From the NCBI GenBank assembly GCA_963713965.1, contig OY970217.1, positions 2,356,001-2,420,000 on the forward strand: a DNA stretch of 64,000 nucleotides, given 5' to 3'. Positions 32,285 to 41,588 of the stretch are shown piece by piece (position 1 is the first letter of the stretch; the number at the start of each line of letters is the position of its first letter). The notes beneath the pieces were generated by a model. That model had not been told where the DNA came from, searched no databases, and was given only the letters and a program-made list of their open reading frames with translations. The translations under genes and the position numbers were made by a program. Source of the stretch: CALAGB01 sp963713965. Lineage in GTDB: Bacteria; Chloroflexota; Chloroflexia; Thermomicrobiales; Thermomicrobiaceae.

Positions 32285-32620
32285 ATGGATGATGGCGACC
32301 GCGTATTCAAGGCGCTGGCGGACCCGACGAGACGTTTCCTGCTTGACCTGCTCTTCGCGCGTGACGGCCGCACGCTGAGCGAGTTGGTCGCTGAACTGGA
32401 GATGTCCCGCTTCGGCGTCATGAAGCACCTGAGAATTCTCGAAGATGCGGGGCTCGTCGTTACCCGCCGCTCGGGCCGGGAGAAACTGCACTACCTCAAC
32501 CCGGTTCCGATTCGTCTGATTCACGATCGCTGGATCGACAAATACAACGAGCGCCGGGTTTCGGCGCTGGCGGATCTGAAGCACGACCTCGAGAAAGGGA
32601 ACGGTGACCGACATGGCTGA
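32285..32620 (+). CDS. ArsR family transcriptional regulator
   Basis: 111 residues from ATG 32285. The winged helix matches the stand-alone ArsR/SmtB subgroup usually paired with AHSA1 proteins: VFKALADPTRRFLLDLLFARDGRTLSELVAELEMSRFGVMKHLRILEDAGLVVTRRSGREKLHYLNPVPIRLIHDRW. The metal-binding CVC motif of SmtB/ArsR is absent, so it probably responds to a different signal. The end overlaps the start of the SRPBCC gene, making a translationally coupled pair. An operator-like palindrome inside its promoter indicates autorepression. Confidence 0.92.
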   Translation: MDDGDRVFKALADPTRRFLLDLLFARDGRTLSELVAELEMSRFGVMKHLRILEDAGLVVTRRSGREKLHYLNPVPIRLIHDRWIDKYNERRVSALADLKHDLEKGNGDRHG

Positions 32621-33128
32621 GAACGGATCGACAACGCAGATCTATCGGGTCTACATCAAAGCCTCACCACAGTCCGTCTGGGACGCCATCACTCAACCGG
32701 ATTGGACCGAGCGTTATGGCTATGGCGGCAAAGCGCAATACGAACTTCGTGCGGGAGGCGCATATCGCGCCGTCAGCACCCCGGAGATGCAGCAGTCTGG
32801 CGCGGACATGGGCTTCGAGGTTCCCGACGTGATGGTGGACGGTGAGGTGATCGAACTCGATCCGCCGCACATGCTGGTGCAGACCTGGCGCATGTGCATG
32901 GACCCGACGATTATGGGTGAAGGTTTCACCCGCGTGACCTACGAGATCAGGGAGGGCCAGGGCGGGGTCTCGCGTCTGACGGTGACGCATGAGCTGTCCG
33001 GCGCGCCGATGCTGGCGGCGCTCGTAGCGGGCGAAAACGAGGATCAGGGTGCCGGCGGCGGCTGGAGCTTCGTGCTGAGCGGACTCAAGACCCTGCTGGA
33101 GACAGGCGAACCGATGCTCCACGGCTAG
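32604..33128 (+). CDS. SRPBCC/AHSA1 family protein
   Basis: 174 residues from GTG 32604, or 171 from ATG 32613. The START-like AHSA1 fold is recognisable from YRVYIKASPQSVWDAITQPDWTERYGYGG, YELRAGGAYR, VIELDPPHMLVQTWR and the last amphipathic helix GWSFVLSGLKTLLETG. AHSA1 family members bind hydrophobic ligands in a deep pocket; ArsR-coupled ones have been linked to stress or detoxification but usually lack a defined ligand. Translationally coupled to the ArsR gene and followed by a hairpin. Confidence 0.9.
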   Translation: MTDMAENGSTTQIYRVYIKASPQSVWDAITQPDWTERYGYGGKAQYELRAGGAYRAVSTPEMQQSGADMGFEVPDVMVDGEVIELDPPHMLVQTWRMCMDPTIMGEGFTRVTYEIREGQGGVSRLTVTHELSGAPMLAALVAGENEDQGAGGGWSFVLSGLKTLLETGEPMLHG

Positions 33129-33142
33129 TCTTAATGAGAAGG

Positions 33143-33177
33143 ACGGGCGGGGACCGCGAGGTCTCTGCCCGTTTCTT
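33143..33177 (+). terminator. Terminator-like hairpin after the SRPBCC gene
   Basis: ACGGGC (33143-33148) pairs with GCCCGT (33167-33172), with an inner GGACC / GGTCT stem, followed by TTCTTGT. The T-tract is imperfect, but position and structure suit an intrinsic terminator of the ArsR-SRPBCC operon. Confidence 0.6.
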
Positions 33178-33354
33178 GTGTCGGACAGTGCTACCAGAAG
33201 ACGCGGATGACCTCGGGCTCGAGCGTGTCGTCGATGCGCGTCCACCTGCCGAGTCCTGTCCTCGTATGACGGATCGCTGTGATTCAATACGCGATGGGGC
33301 GGCTGACGAAGCCGACAGTGATCACTCCGTTCGGGAATTGAGGTCCGTCAAACG

Positions 33355-34236
33355 ATGTTCGTTCCACTGCTGCATGCGTCGCTGGAAAGCCGACCGTTCC
33401 TCCTGTCGTGGGCGGTCGATCCGCCTGTCTTCATCGGACTGGTGCTGGCCAGCCTGGGCTACTGGCTCGCCTGGCGCCGCGTTCAGCTCCTGGGGCGTCG
33501 CAAACTGCCGGTCAGCTATGCAGTTTGGTACTACGGCGGCATCCTCTCGATTGCCATCGCCCTCCTGGGTCCGTTCGACGTCTACAACGAGAATTCGTTG
33601 CTGATGCACATGGCACAGCACCTCCTGCTGCTGCAGATCGCCGGACCGATGATCTGGCTCGGGCGTCCGGTGCAACTGGTTCTACAGGCAATCTCGCCTC
33701 AGCGCAGCGGACCGGTGATCAAGACCGTTCTGCGCCGGACCTGGGTTCGCTCACTGCTGACCTTCATAAGCCACCCGCTCGTCGTCTTCCTGATCTTCAA
33801 CGTCACCGTGATCTTTTGGCACGTTCCGACCATGTACGATGCCGCGCTGTCGCATCAGTCGATTCACGATCTCGAGCACCTGGCCTTCCTGAGCGCGGCG
33901 CTGATCTACTGGTGGCCGATCATCGAGCCGGTGCCCCGTCACCATAAGCTGCGCATGGGCTTCGCGCTGGGCTCGATCTTCCTGACTGGTCTGGTCGCCG
34001 AAGCCCTGGGAGCGATCCTGTCGCTCGACGGCTCCCTGCTCTATCCGTTTTACGCCAACGCCCAATCCTTATGGGGACTGTCACCGCTGTCGGATCAGGA
34101 GTACGCCGGTCTGCTGATGTGGGTCGGTGGCGGCATGCTTTATCTGACGATCATCTTCGCCATCATGATCCGCTCGCTCGGCGGCGACGACTACCACGCC
34201 GCCATGCCGACCACGGCTGCCCCACCCATCAGCTGA
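33355..34236 (+). CDS. ctaG: Cytochrome c oxidase assembly protein CtaG (caa3 type)
   Basis: 293 residues with about seven membrane helices. The caa3_CtaG pattern is clear: YWLAWRRV, GPFDVYNENSLLMHMAQHLLLLQIAGPMIWLGRP, SHPLVVFLIFNVTVIFWHVPTMYDAAL, SIHDLEHLAFLSAALIYWWPII. Conserved histidines in MHMAQH and IHDLEH are candidate copper ligands. CtaG of this type (as in Bacillus) is needed for assembly of caa3 oxidase, probably for copper insertion. The oxidase subunits are not in the window. The gene is alone on its strand between the SRPBCC and GH172 genes. Confidence 0.9.
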   Translation: MFVPLLHASLESRPFLLSWAVDPPVFIGLVLASLGYWLAWRRVQLLGRRKLPVSYAVWYYGGILSIAIALLGPFDVYNENSLLMHMAQHLLLLQIAGPMIWLGRPVQLVLQAISPQRSGPVIKTVLRRTWVRSLLTFISHPLVVFLIFNVTVIFWHVPTMYDAALSHQSIHDLEHLAFLSAALIYWWPIIEPVPRHHKLRMGFALGSIFLTGLVAEALGAILSLDGSLLYPFYANAQSLWGLSPLSDQEYAGLLMWVGGGMLYLTIIFAIMIRSLGGDDYHAAMPTTAAPPIS

Positions 34237-34324
34237 GGGCGCGAACGGATCTTGCCGCGCGCTTGCGCCCGGTTTATCGTCAGCCTGCGATCTGATGGGG
34301 AAACCTGGGGACGGAGGGACGGTC

Positions 34325-35407
34325 ATGACCGATTTCAATGGCTTGGGCATGGGGCTCGGAAATCTGGCGAGGCTCTCCTCGGCCCGCACACGCTCGATCA
34401 GCCCGGAGAATTTCGGGGGCGCAAAAGGTCAGGGCGGGATGGCGACCGAGGGGACCGGCGCCCACGCGGCTCGTGATCTGGGCCGGGGTTGGAAAGTCTC
34501 GCCCAGCATTCATATCGCGCCGGGGCAGACCGCGACCCTGGCCGACATCCATGGACAGGGAGCAATTCAGCACATCTGGCTGACGACGCATCCGCGCAAC
34601 TGGCGCACCCATATGCTTCGTTTCTACTGGGAGGATGATGAGCGTCCGGCGGTAGAGGTGCCGGTGGGCGATTTCTTCTGCAACGGCTGGGGCGAGTTCA
34701 GCCAGGTTTCATCGCTGCCGGTCGCGGTCAACCCGCACGGTGGCTGCAACTGCTATTGGGAGATGCCATTCCGAACCTCGGCCCGCGTCACGCTTGAGAA
34801 CCTCTCGGATCAGGAATCGACTGTCTACTACCAGATTACTTACGCCTCGACCGACGTTCCGCACGACGGAGCCTATTTCCACGCGCAGTGGCGACGCAGC
34901 AACCCACTCGATGCGGAGACGGACCACACCGTGCTCGCGGGGGTTCAGGGGAGCGGACACTACGTCGGGACCTATTTTGCCTGGGGAAGCAACAGCTCGG
35001 GCTGGTGGGGCGAAGGGGAGATGAAGTTTTTTCTGGATGGCGATGAGGCATTTCCGACCATCTGCGGCACCGGAACCGAAGACTACTTCGGCGGCGCCTG
35101 GAACTTTGACGTCCCTGGCCAAGGGTATACGCCCTTCAGCACGCCGTTCCTGGGTCTGCACCAGATCTTGCGCCCCGATGGACTGTACCGCAGCCAGCAG
35201 CGTTTCGGCATGTATCGCTGGCACATTATGGATCCGATCCGCTTCGAGTCCGACCTGCGCGTGACTGTTCAGGCGCTCGGCTGGCGTGCGGATCGACGTT
35301 ATCTGCCGTTGCGAGACGACATCGCCTCGACCGCTTTCTGGTACCAAAGGGAGACGTCGTCGCAGCTTCCTCCGACGCCCGATTTGGATGCGTTGGAGAT
35401 TCTGTAG
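34325..35407 (+). CDS. DUF2961 / glycoside hydrolase family 172 protein
   Basis: 360 residues from ATG 34325 (GGAGGG upstream); an earlier in-frame start lacks a site. Signature motifs of DUF2961: LARLSSARTRSISPENFGGAKGQGG at the start, IQHIWLTT, FYWEDDERPAVEVPVGDFFCNGWG, and GTGTEDYFGGAWNF with its acidic residues. Family members characterised as GH172 act on fructofuranose or arabinofuranose linkages and form oligomers with a shared active site. No signal peptide, so the enzyme is predicted cytoplasmic. No sugar transporter or other glycosidase is adjacent, so the substrate is unassigned. Confidence 0.88.
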   Translation: MTDFNGLGMGLGNLARLSSARTRSISPENFGGAKGQGGMATEGTGAHAARDLGRGWKVSPSIHIAPGQTATLADIHGQGAIQHIWLTTHPRNWRTHMLRFYWEDDERPAVEVPVGDFFCNGWGEFSQVSSLPVAVNPHGGCNCYWEMPFRTSARVTLENLSDQESTVYYQITYASTDVPHDGAYFHAQWRRSNPLDAETDHTVLAGVQGSGHYVGTYFAWGSNSSGWWGEGEMKFFLDGDEAFPTICGTGTEDYFGGAWNFDVPGQGYTPFSTPFLGLHQILRPDGLYRSQQRFGMYRWHIMDPIRFESDLRVTVQALGWRADRRYLPLRDDIASTAFWYQRETSSQLPPTPDLDALEIL

Positions 35408-36184
35408 CCGGTCCGCGTACGAGAAGCCTGATGCTGAGCGCTGACTCGATGCTCGCATTTAAGTCCACGTGCCGATGAGAGGTCATGAGCCCGTGTGGGA
35501 CGGCGGCCGGCAACTGCCGGCCGTCGCGCCTGTCAGCGAACCAGCCTCGAACGGGGGATCAGGTGGACTTTCACCGGTTGTCGGACGAAGTGACCGGTTG
35601 GTGTCCCGCTCGGGGAAGTCGAGTCGGCATCCCGCCCCGGACCGTATCTGGTCGTGAGCGTGAGTCGGGTTTCGTCATCCGGCTGAGGCTGATCAGCGCG
35701 CTCATCCGGCAGAGTTTGGAATCGCATCTCGAAGCGGCGATAGCGGTGTTGCACTGCTGAAGTCATTGGAATTTGATTGCCTTTCGTGACGCCGCCGCAT
35801 GCTTCATTCATGAGACCGTTCCTCCGGCCATCTGATGGAACTGCCGCGGATCGATTGGCTTGTTCTCTTCATCTCCGGCCGACGTTCGACATCAGTCCGA
35901 AGCCAGCCATCAATTAAGAACCCGAAGAGGCTCCAATAGTTACCCGCGAGACTAGCGGATTTCGGACGAACATATGCGGCGCTCTTGACGCACGATTCCG
36001 TTCGCACAGAGCTGAGCGTCTCGGCATCACTTCGCTGGCCTGGTCGTTCCGTCAGCTGAGTCATCACTGCTGTCCACTTCCGCGGATTCGCGCGTCCTGC
36101 TATAATCCTGTTGTGAGATGCTTGTGTCCCAGAAAGACCAATGACTAAGTATCTCATAAACTAAGATAAATGGCGGAGGGCAGC
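35408..36184. other. Long intergenic region
   Basis: About 780 bp. A GC-rich hairpin at 35499-35525 (GACGG...GGCCGGCA / TGCCGGCCGTC, 3-nt bulge) could end the GH172 transcript. Two minus-strand open frames (35533-35811, 35804-36157) overlap by 8 bp but show no family resemblance or good ribosome-binding site, so they are not called; decayed genes remain possible. Near 36150-36168 there is an inverted repeat before the MarR fusion gene. Confidence 0.45.
36150..36168. promoter_or_regulatory. Inverted repeat upstream of the MarR fusion gene
   Basis: TATCT, nine bases, AGATA in an AT-rich stretch 17 bp before the start codon. Position and symmetry suit an autoregulatory MarR operator. Confidence 0.4.
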
Positions 36185-37354
36185 ATGTCAAGTGATAATT
36201 CCGATCGCGACACCCTCATTCGCATCCTCGATCGGGAGATGCGGCGCATCAGCGCCCAGTCGGTCATGTTTAGCCAGGCAGTGGCCGAGCGACTGGGCCT
36301 CAATCCAACCGACCTCGAGTGTCTCGGCATCATCGGGGAGACGGGGGCGCTGACAGCGGGACAGCTGGCCGAGCTGACCGGTCTGACCACCGGCGCCATC
36401 ACCGGGGTGATCGATCGCCTTGAACGCGCTGGCTACGTGCGGCGCGAGCAGGACGCCAGCGATCGCCGTCGCGTCATCGTGCAGCCGGTGCTGGAAGCTG
36501 CTCAGGAGCGGATCACGCCCCTCTTTGACTCGATCTCACGTGAGACCACCCGTCTGATCTCACGCTACACGGACAAAGAGCTGGCGCTCATTACCGAGTT
36601 CGCCACGCGCATGAATCAGCTCGGGCTTGAGGAAACGGCCAAGCTTCGCTCATCCGACGATGGATTGGGAGAGGGGGAGTCAGCCGCGCCACTCGACGAT
36701 CTCAAAGACGCGCGGCTGGTATTCGCTTCTGGTGCCTCGAATGTCGCCATCCGTGGCGACACATCGCTCGCCGACCTGTATCGCGCTCGCTTCGAGGGGA
36801 CCGCCCCCACGGTCAGCGTGCAGGGAAACACGGTCACGATCAAGCACCGCAACCGTCCCCACTTCGAGTGGAGCATGCGCTCCATCGGTGAGATCCGCGT
36901 GAACGTGTCGCTTCCGTGGCAGCTTGGCTGGTTGATGCGCACGGCCGGTGAGGTACGGCTCAACACGGCCATTCCGTGGCAGATCGAGATTCGTGCCGGC
37001 GCGTCTCACGTCAGCGTTGATCTCAGCACAGTCAAGATCGAGTCGTTGTCCGTCAAAGGGGGTGCCAGTCAGGTGGTCGTCACGTTACCTCGGCCCTCCG
37101 GCACCGTGCCGGTTCGGGTCGGCGCGGGTGCCAGTCAGGTGACGATTCATCGACCGGAAGGCGTTCCGACGCGCATCCACGTGAACAATGGCGCCAGTCA
37201 AGTGCGGCTCGATTCCCATCAGTTCGGCTCTCTGGGCGGTGACATGCGCTGGGAAGGTCCGGACTACGAGGGGGCGTCCGACCGCTACGACGTCGAGATC
37301 TCGGGTGGCGCCAACCAGCTCACCATCGACACGGTCGCAGCGACGACGGTCTAA
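36185..37354 (+). CDS. MarR regulator fused to a C-terminal beta-repeat (DUF4097-like) domain
   Basis: 389 residues from ATG 36185 (GGAGGG just upstream). Residues ~10-150 are a complete MarR domain: LNPTDLECLGIIGETGALTAGQLAELTGLTTGAITGVIDRLERAGYVRREQDASDRRRV. After an acidic linker, residues ~175-389 form a repetitive beta domain with recurring GA(S/N)xV/L turns: ASGASNVAIRG, RAGASHVSVDL, KGGASQVVVTL, GAGASQVTIHR, NNGASQVRLD, SGGANQLTID. This is like the putative-adhesin DUF4097/DUF2807 beta-helix, normally secreted, yet no signal peptide or membrane segment exists here. The domain may be a ligand sensor or oligomerisation platform. Confidence 0.82.
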   Translation: MSSDNSDRDTLIRILDREMRRISAQSVMFSQAVAERLGLNPTDLECLGIIGETGALTAGQLAELTGLTTGAITGVIDRLERAGYVRREQDASDRRRVIVQPVLEAAQERITPLFDSISRETTRLISRYTDKELALITEFATRMNQLGLEETAKLRSSDDGLGEGESAAPLDDLKDARLVFASGASNVAIRGDTSLADLYRARFEGTAPTVSVQGNTVTIKHRNRPHFEWSMRSIGEIRVNVSLPWQLGWLMRTAGEVRLNTAIPWQIEIRAGASHVSVDLSTVKIESLSVKGGASQVVVTLPRPSGTVPVRVGAGASQVTIHRPEGVPTRIHVNNGASQVRLDSHQFGSLGGDMRWEGPDYEGASDRYDVEISGGANQLTIDTVAATTV

Positions 37355-37381
37355 ACTTCGGCCACGAATCAACATTGCGCT

Positions 37382-37420
37382 AACGGCGTTGAAGTCGGAC
37401 GGCTTCGGCGCCGTTTTCTT
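37382..37420 (+). terminator. Terminator-like hairpin between convergent genes
   Basis: AACGGCG (37382-37388) pairs with CGCCGTT (37409-37415), and an inner ACGGC-TTCG-G fold is also possible; followed by TTCTT. It separates the MarR fusion gene from the convergent phosphatase gene. Confidence 0.5.
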
Positions 37421-37470
37421 GCGCCGGCGCGATCGATCGGGAGACCTCTCGATCGATTCCCGACAGGCGA

Positions 37471-38118
37471 CTACTCCACGTTCAAATGCGCGCAATCGTT
37501 GAAGCGGACCAGATTGGCGTCGAGCCCGTCCGGCCCGATCTTAACCAGCAGCTCGCTGATGGCGCAGTTGCTGTGGCGCCATTGCTCGTAGGTCGTTTCG
37601 TCGCCGCTGGCCAGCATGGTGACGATCCAGGCGAGCGGACCGCCATGCGCTACCGCCACGACCGTCTTGCCCGAGTGTCCGGCGACAATCTCCTCAACGG
37701 CACGCAAGGCTCGCTCGCGCAGCTGTGCATGGCTTTCGCCTTCCGGCCAGGCGATGTGTAGACCACTTTCGTGCCGATCCAGCAACTGAGGAAAAAGCGA
37801 GCGGAGATCGGTCAACGGTGACCCGGTCGCTGTTCCGACGTTGATTTCCCGCAGATCATCGACCGCGACGGGCGTCATCCCAATCGCGTCGCCAATGATG
37901 GTCGCCGTCTCCCAGGCGCGCGGGAGTGGGCTGGCGAAAAGGGCGTCGATTGACTCGGCGTGGCTGAGCGCCTCTCCAGTTTGGGCGGCCTGCACTCGTC
38001 CGAGTTCTGTCAGCACCACGTCGGTCGACCAGCCGGAGATGACCTTTGCACGGTTCGAGGTCGATTCGCCGTGCCGAACCAGCAGCAGGCGCGTCGATGG
38101 GTACTTTGTGTCGTTCAC
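37471..38118 (-). CDS. Histidine phosphatase family protein
   Basis: 215 residues. The catalytic RHG motif is LLLVRHGEST (His16), with the other active-site elements SPLPRAWETA (Arg), INVGTATG, and VAVAHGGPLAW (second His). This is the phosphoglycerate mutase/CobC-like branch of the histidine phosphatase superfamily, which works through a phosphohistidine intermediate. The WSTDVVLTELGRVQA region indicates a phosphatase such as alpha-ribazole or broad-specificity phosphatase rather than glycolytic mutase. Substrate cannot be named. It is convergent with the MarR fusion and divergent from a LuxR-type regulator. Confidence 0.88.
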   Translation of the reverse strand: MNDTKYPSTRLLLVRHGESTSNRAKVISGWSTDVVLTELGRVQAAQTGEALSHAESIDALFASPLPRAWETATIIGDAIGMTPVAVDDLREINVGTATGSPLTDLRSLFPQLLDRHESGLHIAWPEGESHAQLRERALRAVEEIVAGHSGKTVVAVAHGGPLAWIVTMLASGDETTYEQWRHSNCAISELLVKIGPDGLDANLVRFNDCAHLNVE

Positions 38119-38451
38119 GGGCTCTCATTTCCCAGTTTCGGTCTTGGCTCGGTCGCGCGTCGCTGATCAATCACTGTCGATCGGTTTGATCAAGAATCGA
38201 TTGGCACTCGACAAGTGTAAAACAGTGCGGCCATGCCTGTAGGGTGCGTCCAATCTGTCGCCTGCAGAGTCCCGAAGGTCGGTGAGCTCTTTGTGCGACC
38301 TGAGACGGTCCCTGTGGCCCAGGGAAACGCTCGAGGGCGAGGTGCTAAGTATTCCCACCGAGCCATTTTTCGGCTAGAATATTTCGTACTTGCAACTCCA
38401 GCCCACAATCGAGACTCGTGGCACCAGAACGCGCGGAGGAACGCGCACGCA
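38119..38451. other. Divergent intergenic region
   Basis: 333 bp between the phosphatase and the AAA/LuxR regulator. An open frame from 38233 continues into the regulator gene but has no start signal. It should hold both promoters; none matches the consensus well enough to call. Confidence 0.4.
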
Positions 38452-41421
38452 ATGTTGGAACGATTCCCCGCTGAGCCCAAGCAACACTCTTCAGGCCATC
38501 CGCTCACGCCCTTTGTCGGCCGTGAGCCGGAGTTGCTGGCTCTGCGAAACGCATTCGATCTAGCAATGCAAGGGCTGCGCCAGGTGATCTTGCTGGGCGG
38601 CGAACCAGGCATCGGCAAGACGTCCATCATGAGCCGGTTTGCTGGTGAAGCCCGTGAAAAGGGTTCGCTCGTCCTTTGGGGCAACTGCTATGAGTGGGAG
38701 GGAGCCCCGGCCTACTGGCCGTGGACCCAGGTGCTGGGCACATGGCTGCGCGACCTCGACGAGGACGATCGGGCCGCATTGCTCGGCCCGCGGACGAATT
38801 TCATCGCCCAGCTCGTGCCAGAGATTCACGACCGCGATCCTGAATTGACGCCGGTACCAGGCGGTTTGGAAGCCCGGCGCTTCCAACTGATGACCGCGGT
38901 CGCGCAGACAATGCGCCTGGCCGCCGTGCGTCGACCACTCGTCATCGTGCTCGACGATGTGCACTGGGCCGACGCGCCAACTCTGGAGTTGCTCCTCTTC
39001 CTATCGCAGGAGATCCGGGACGAGCGACTCGTGCTGATCGTGGGCTATCGTGATGCCGATCTGACTCCCGTAAACCCGGCCACGCCGATTCTCACCGATC
39101 TCGGACGTGAGCCGCACACGCACCAGTTGAGCTTGAAAGGTCTACCAAAGCCACAGGTCGCTCATCTGGTAATGCTCATCACTGGCCGGGCACAGGCCCC
39201 TGGGTTGGTCGAGACCGTCTACACGGAAACGAATGGCAACCCGTTCTTCGTGACTGAGGTGGCGCGGCTCATTGCCGATGAGGGAAGCCTCGACGCCACC
39301 CACGACAGGCTGCCACGCCACCCGCGCGTTCCGGACAGTGTCCGTTCCGCCATTCGGCGGCGCCTCGACCGTCTCTCGGAAGATTGCAATCGCGCGCTCA
39401 CTGTCGCGGCGGTGGTGGGGCGCGAATTCGATGTGCGGATCCTTGAGCGCACTACCGGAACTCCGGTGCTCGTTCTGCTCGACGCGATCGACGAGGCGCT
39501 GCGGGCCGGATTGCTCACAAGTACGCAGCTTCCCAGCACGTTCCGCTTTAGCCACGCGCTCGTGCAGGAGACAATCTACGAGGAGATACCGCGTGCCGAG
39601 CGATCGCGCCTGCACATGGCCGTGGGCCAAGCGCTTGAACTGGAAGCGGATCGCGAGCGGCTTTGGGCCGAGCTCGCTCACCATTTCTTCCAAGCCAGCC
39701 CGCTCGGGGGACCGGAGAACGTCGCCAATTACTCTGCCAGAGCCGGAGACGCCGCAATGGCTCAATTCGACTGGATCGTGGCCGCCAGCCACTTCAAGCA
39801 CGCGCTCGATGCACTGGACGAGTTGTCGCCTGTCGACGTCGCTCGTCAATGCGATCTCTTGCTGTCGTTGGGCGAGGCGCAGAATCGCGCGGGATCGGGA
39901 GCGGGCGACGCGCCTGCCGCCCGGATCAGCTTCTCGCGCGCCTTCGACATCGCGCGCACCTTTGGTGATGGTGTGCGCATGGCTCAGGCGGCTGTGGGGT
40001 ATGCCGGAAACAATATCTCAGCAGCCTTCGGCGGACCGCGCCAACTCGAGATGCTCGAAGAGGCGCTCGCCGTGCTCGATCCCTCTGACAGCCCACTTCG
40101 TGTACGTCTGTTGGCGCGCCTGGCTATGGACCTCTGGTTTCGATCGACCGACAACCTGGTTCGCTCGCGTGCCTGCGCGGAAGAAGCCGTCGCGATAGCG
40201 AGCAGTCTCGGTGATCCCACATTGATGTCCTTCGCGTTGAACGGAAGGCACAACAGCGGAAACGGTCCAGACAATCTCACCGAACGAATGGACGATGCCG
40301 ATCACCTCATTGATGTCGCGGAACAAACCGGTGATCCAATAGCTGCGGCGTGGGGCTACATACTTCAGGTGATGGACGCCATAGAAGCCGGCAATATCTC
40401 GGACGCTGAACAGTCCGTCGCATGGCTTCAAGCGTTTGACGAGCGCGTAAGGATCCCCTACGTGTCACAGCGGGTGGCGGTGTGCAGTGTGATGCTTGAC
40501 CTGCTCGCCGGGCGATACGCAACCGCTGCCGTACAAGTTCGGCGGGCCAAGTCGCTGTGGCAAAGTTCGGTCCCCCGTCAGCATGCGAGCCAGTCGTTCT
40601 TCCTGTTGCGCGATATCGGCACGTTGGATTCACTCGATGAGGACATTCAGATCCCTGATAAGCTTCACTCATGGCGGCTCACGGCACTTGCTCATCGAAT
40701 GGCCCTCGCGCTCGAGCGAGGCCAGGTCGCAGCCGCGCGGGCCGATTACGAGGCTATTGTCGCCGATGATTTCGCACTCGTCGTCTTCAATCAGCATTGG
40801 ACGAGCACGCTGGCTATGCTCGCGGAGGCGGCAGTGGCGTTCGACGATGCTGATCGCGCAAAGCGGATGGTTGTGATGCTCGAACCATACCCCGAGCGCC
40901 AGATCATGGACGGATCACTTGGAGTCTGCCATGGGCCGGTCGCATTGTATCTCGGGCGATTGGCCGGACTTCTCGCTCATTGGGACGACGCGACGAGATG
41001 GCTCGATCAGTCGCTTGTCATCTGTCAGCGACTAGGTTTGCGCCCATTCATCGCCCGCACACTGCTGGCGCAGGCCGAGTTGTTAGCCGCGCGGGATGGG
41101 CATGGCAGCTTGAAGGCGCGGGAATTGTCTGAACACGCGATCGAAGCTGCGGAATCGATCGGAATGCTTGGCCTCATTCCCCGCGCTATTACAGTGCGTG
41201 ACGCGCCCATCGCAGAGCCCGCTGCAGCGTTTGGTCTCACACCCCGAGAACTGGACGTCCTCCAACTTATCGCCCAGGGCCTCACCGACGCCGAAGTGGC
41301 CAAACGTCTTTTCCTCAGCCCACGCACGGTCAGCACTCACCTCACCTCGGTTTATGGCAAGCTGAACGTCTCGTCGCGCTCCGCCGCGACACGCGTTGCG
41401 TTTGAGCAGCATCTCGTCTAA
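38452..41421 (+). CDS. LuxR-type transcriptional regulator with AAA ATPase domain (LAL type)
   Basis: 989 residues from ATG 38452. The AAA_16 domain begins at PFVGREPELLALRNAF with Walker A GGEPGIGKTS (~49-58) and Walker B LVIVLDDVHWAD. A long helical middle (~330-920) has TPR-like repeats. The C-terminal LuxR HTH (~925-989) reads LTPRELDVLQLIAQGLTDAEVAKRLFLSPRTVSTHLTSVYGKL. These large ATP-dependent regulators activate catabolic or secondary-metabolism genes on binding an inducer. The FAD-dependent oxidase gene 167 bp downstream on the same strand, with a 10-bp palindrome at 41498-41507 ahead of it, is a candidate target. Confidence 0.92.
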   Translation: MLERFPAEPKQHSSGHPLTPFVGREPELLALRNAFDLAMQGLRQVILLGGEPGIGKTSIMSRFAGEAREKGSLVLWGNCYEWEGAPAYWPWTQVLGTWLRDLDEDDRAALLGPRTNFIAQLVPEIHDRDPELTPVPGGLEARRFQLMTAVAQTMRLAAVRRPLVIVLDDVHWADAPTLELLLFLSQEIRDERLVLIVGYRDADLTPVNPATPILTDLGREPHTHQLSLKGLPKPQVAHLVMLITGRAQAPGLVETVYTETNGNPFFVTEVARLIADEGSLDATHDRLPRHPRVPDSVRSAIRRRLDRLSEDCNRALTVAAVVGREFDVRILERTTGTPVLVLLDAIDEALRAGLLTSTQLPSTFRFSHALVQETIYEEIPRAERSRLHMAVGQALELEADRERLWAELAHHFFQASPLGGPENVANYSARAGDAAMAQFDWIVAASHFKHALDALDELSPVDVARQCDLLLSLGEAQNRAGSGAGDAPAARISFSRAFDIARTFGDGVRMAQAAVGYAGNNISAAFGGPRQLEMLEEALAVLDPSDSPLRVRLLARLAMDLWFRSTDNLVRSRACAEEAVAIASSLGDPTLMSFALNGRHNSGNGPDNLTERMDDADHLIDVAEQTGDPIAAAWGYILQVMDAIEAGNISDAEQSVAWLQAFDERVRIPYVSQRVAVCSVMLDLLAGRYATAAVQVRRAKSLWQSSVPRQHASQSFFLLRDIGTLDSLDEDIQIPDKLHSWRLTALAHRMALALERGQVAAARADYEAIVADDFALVVFNQHWTSTLAMLAEAAVAFDDADRAKRMVVMLEPYPERQIMDGSLGVCHGPVALYLGRLAGLLAHWDDATRWLDQSLVICQRLGLRPFIARTLLAQAELLAARDGHGSLKARELSEHAIEAAESIGMLGLIPRAITVRDAPIAEPAAAFGLTPRELDVLQLIAQGLTDAEVAKRLFLSPRTVSTHLTSVYGKLNVSSRSAATRVAFEQHLV

Positions 41422-41497
41422 CCACTTCCGAGCCTTAGATCCTCGTTGGTCCCGTCTACGCGATTCATCGTATTCTCCAAAGACTGCGATTACGTAG

Positions 41498-41507
41498 TTC
41501 GTACGAA
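41498..41507. promoter_or_regulatory. Palindrome upstream of FAD oxidase gene
   Basis: TTCGTACGAA, a perfect 10-bp palindrome about 80 bp before the oxidase start codon. Candidate regulator site; could be chance. Confidence 0.3.
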
Positions 41508-41588
41508 GCGTGGTTAGCACGCAGCCATCATAGTTGTCTAATCGGCAAGACAGGGCGCGTGTGCGCCGTCGATATCGGGAGGCGACAG

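Noticed and set aside
35533..36157. Two minus-strand open frames in the long intergenic gap
   Set aside because: They overlap slightly and could be remnants, but no homology, ribosome-binding site or typical codon pattern supports them.
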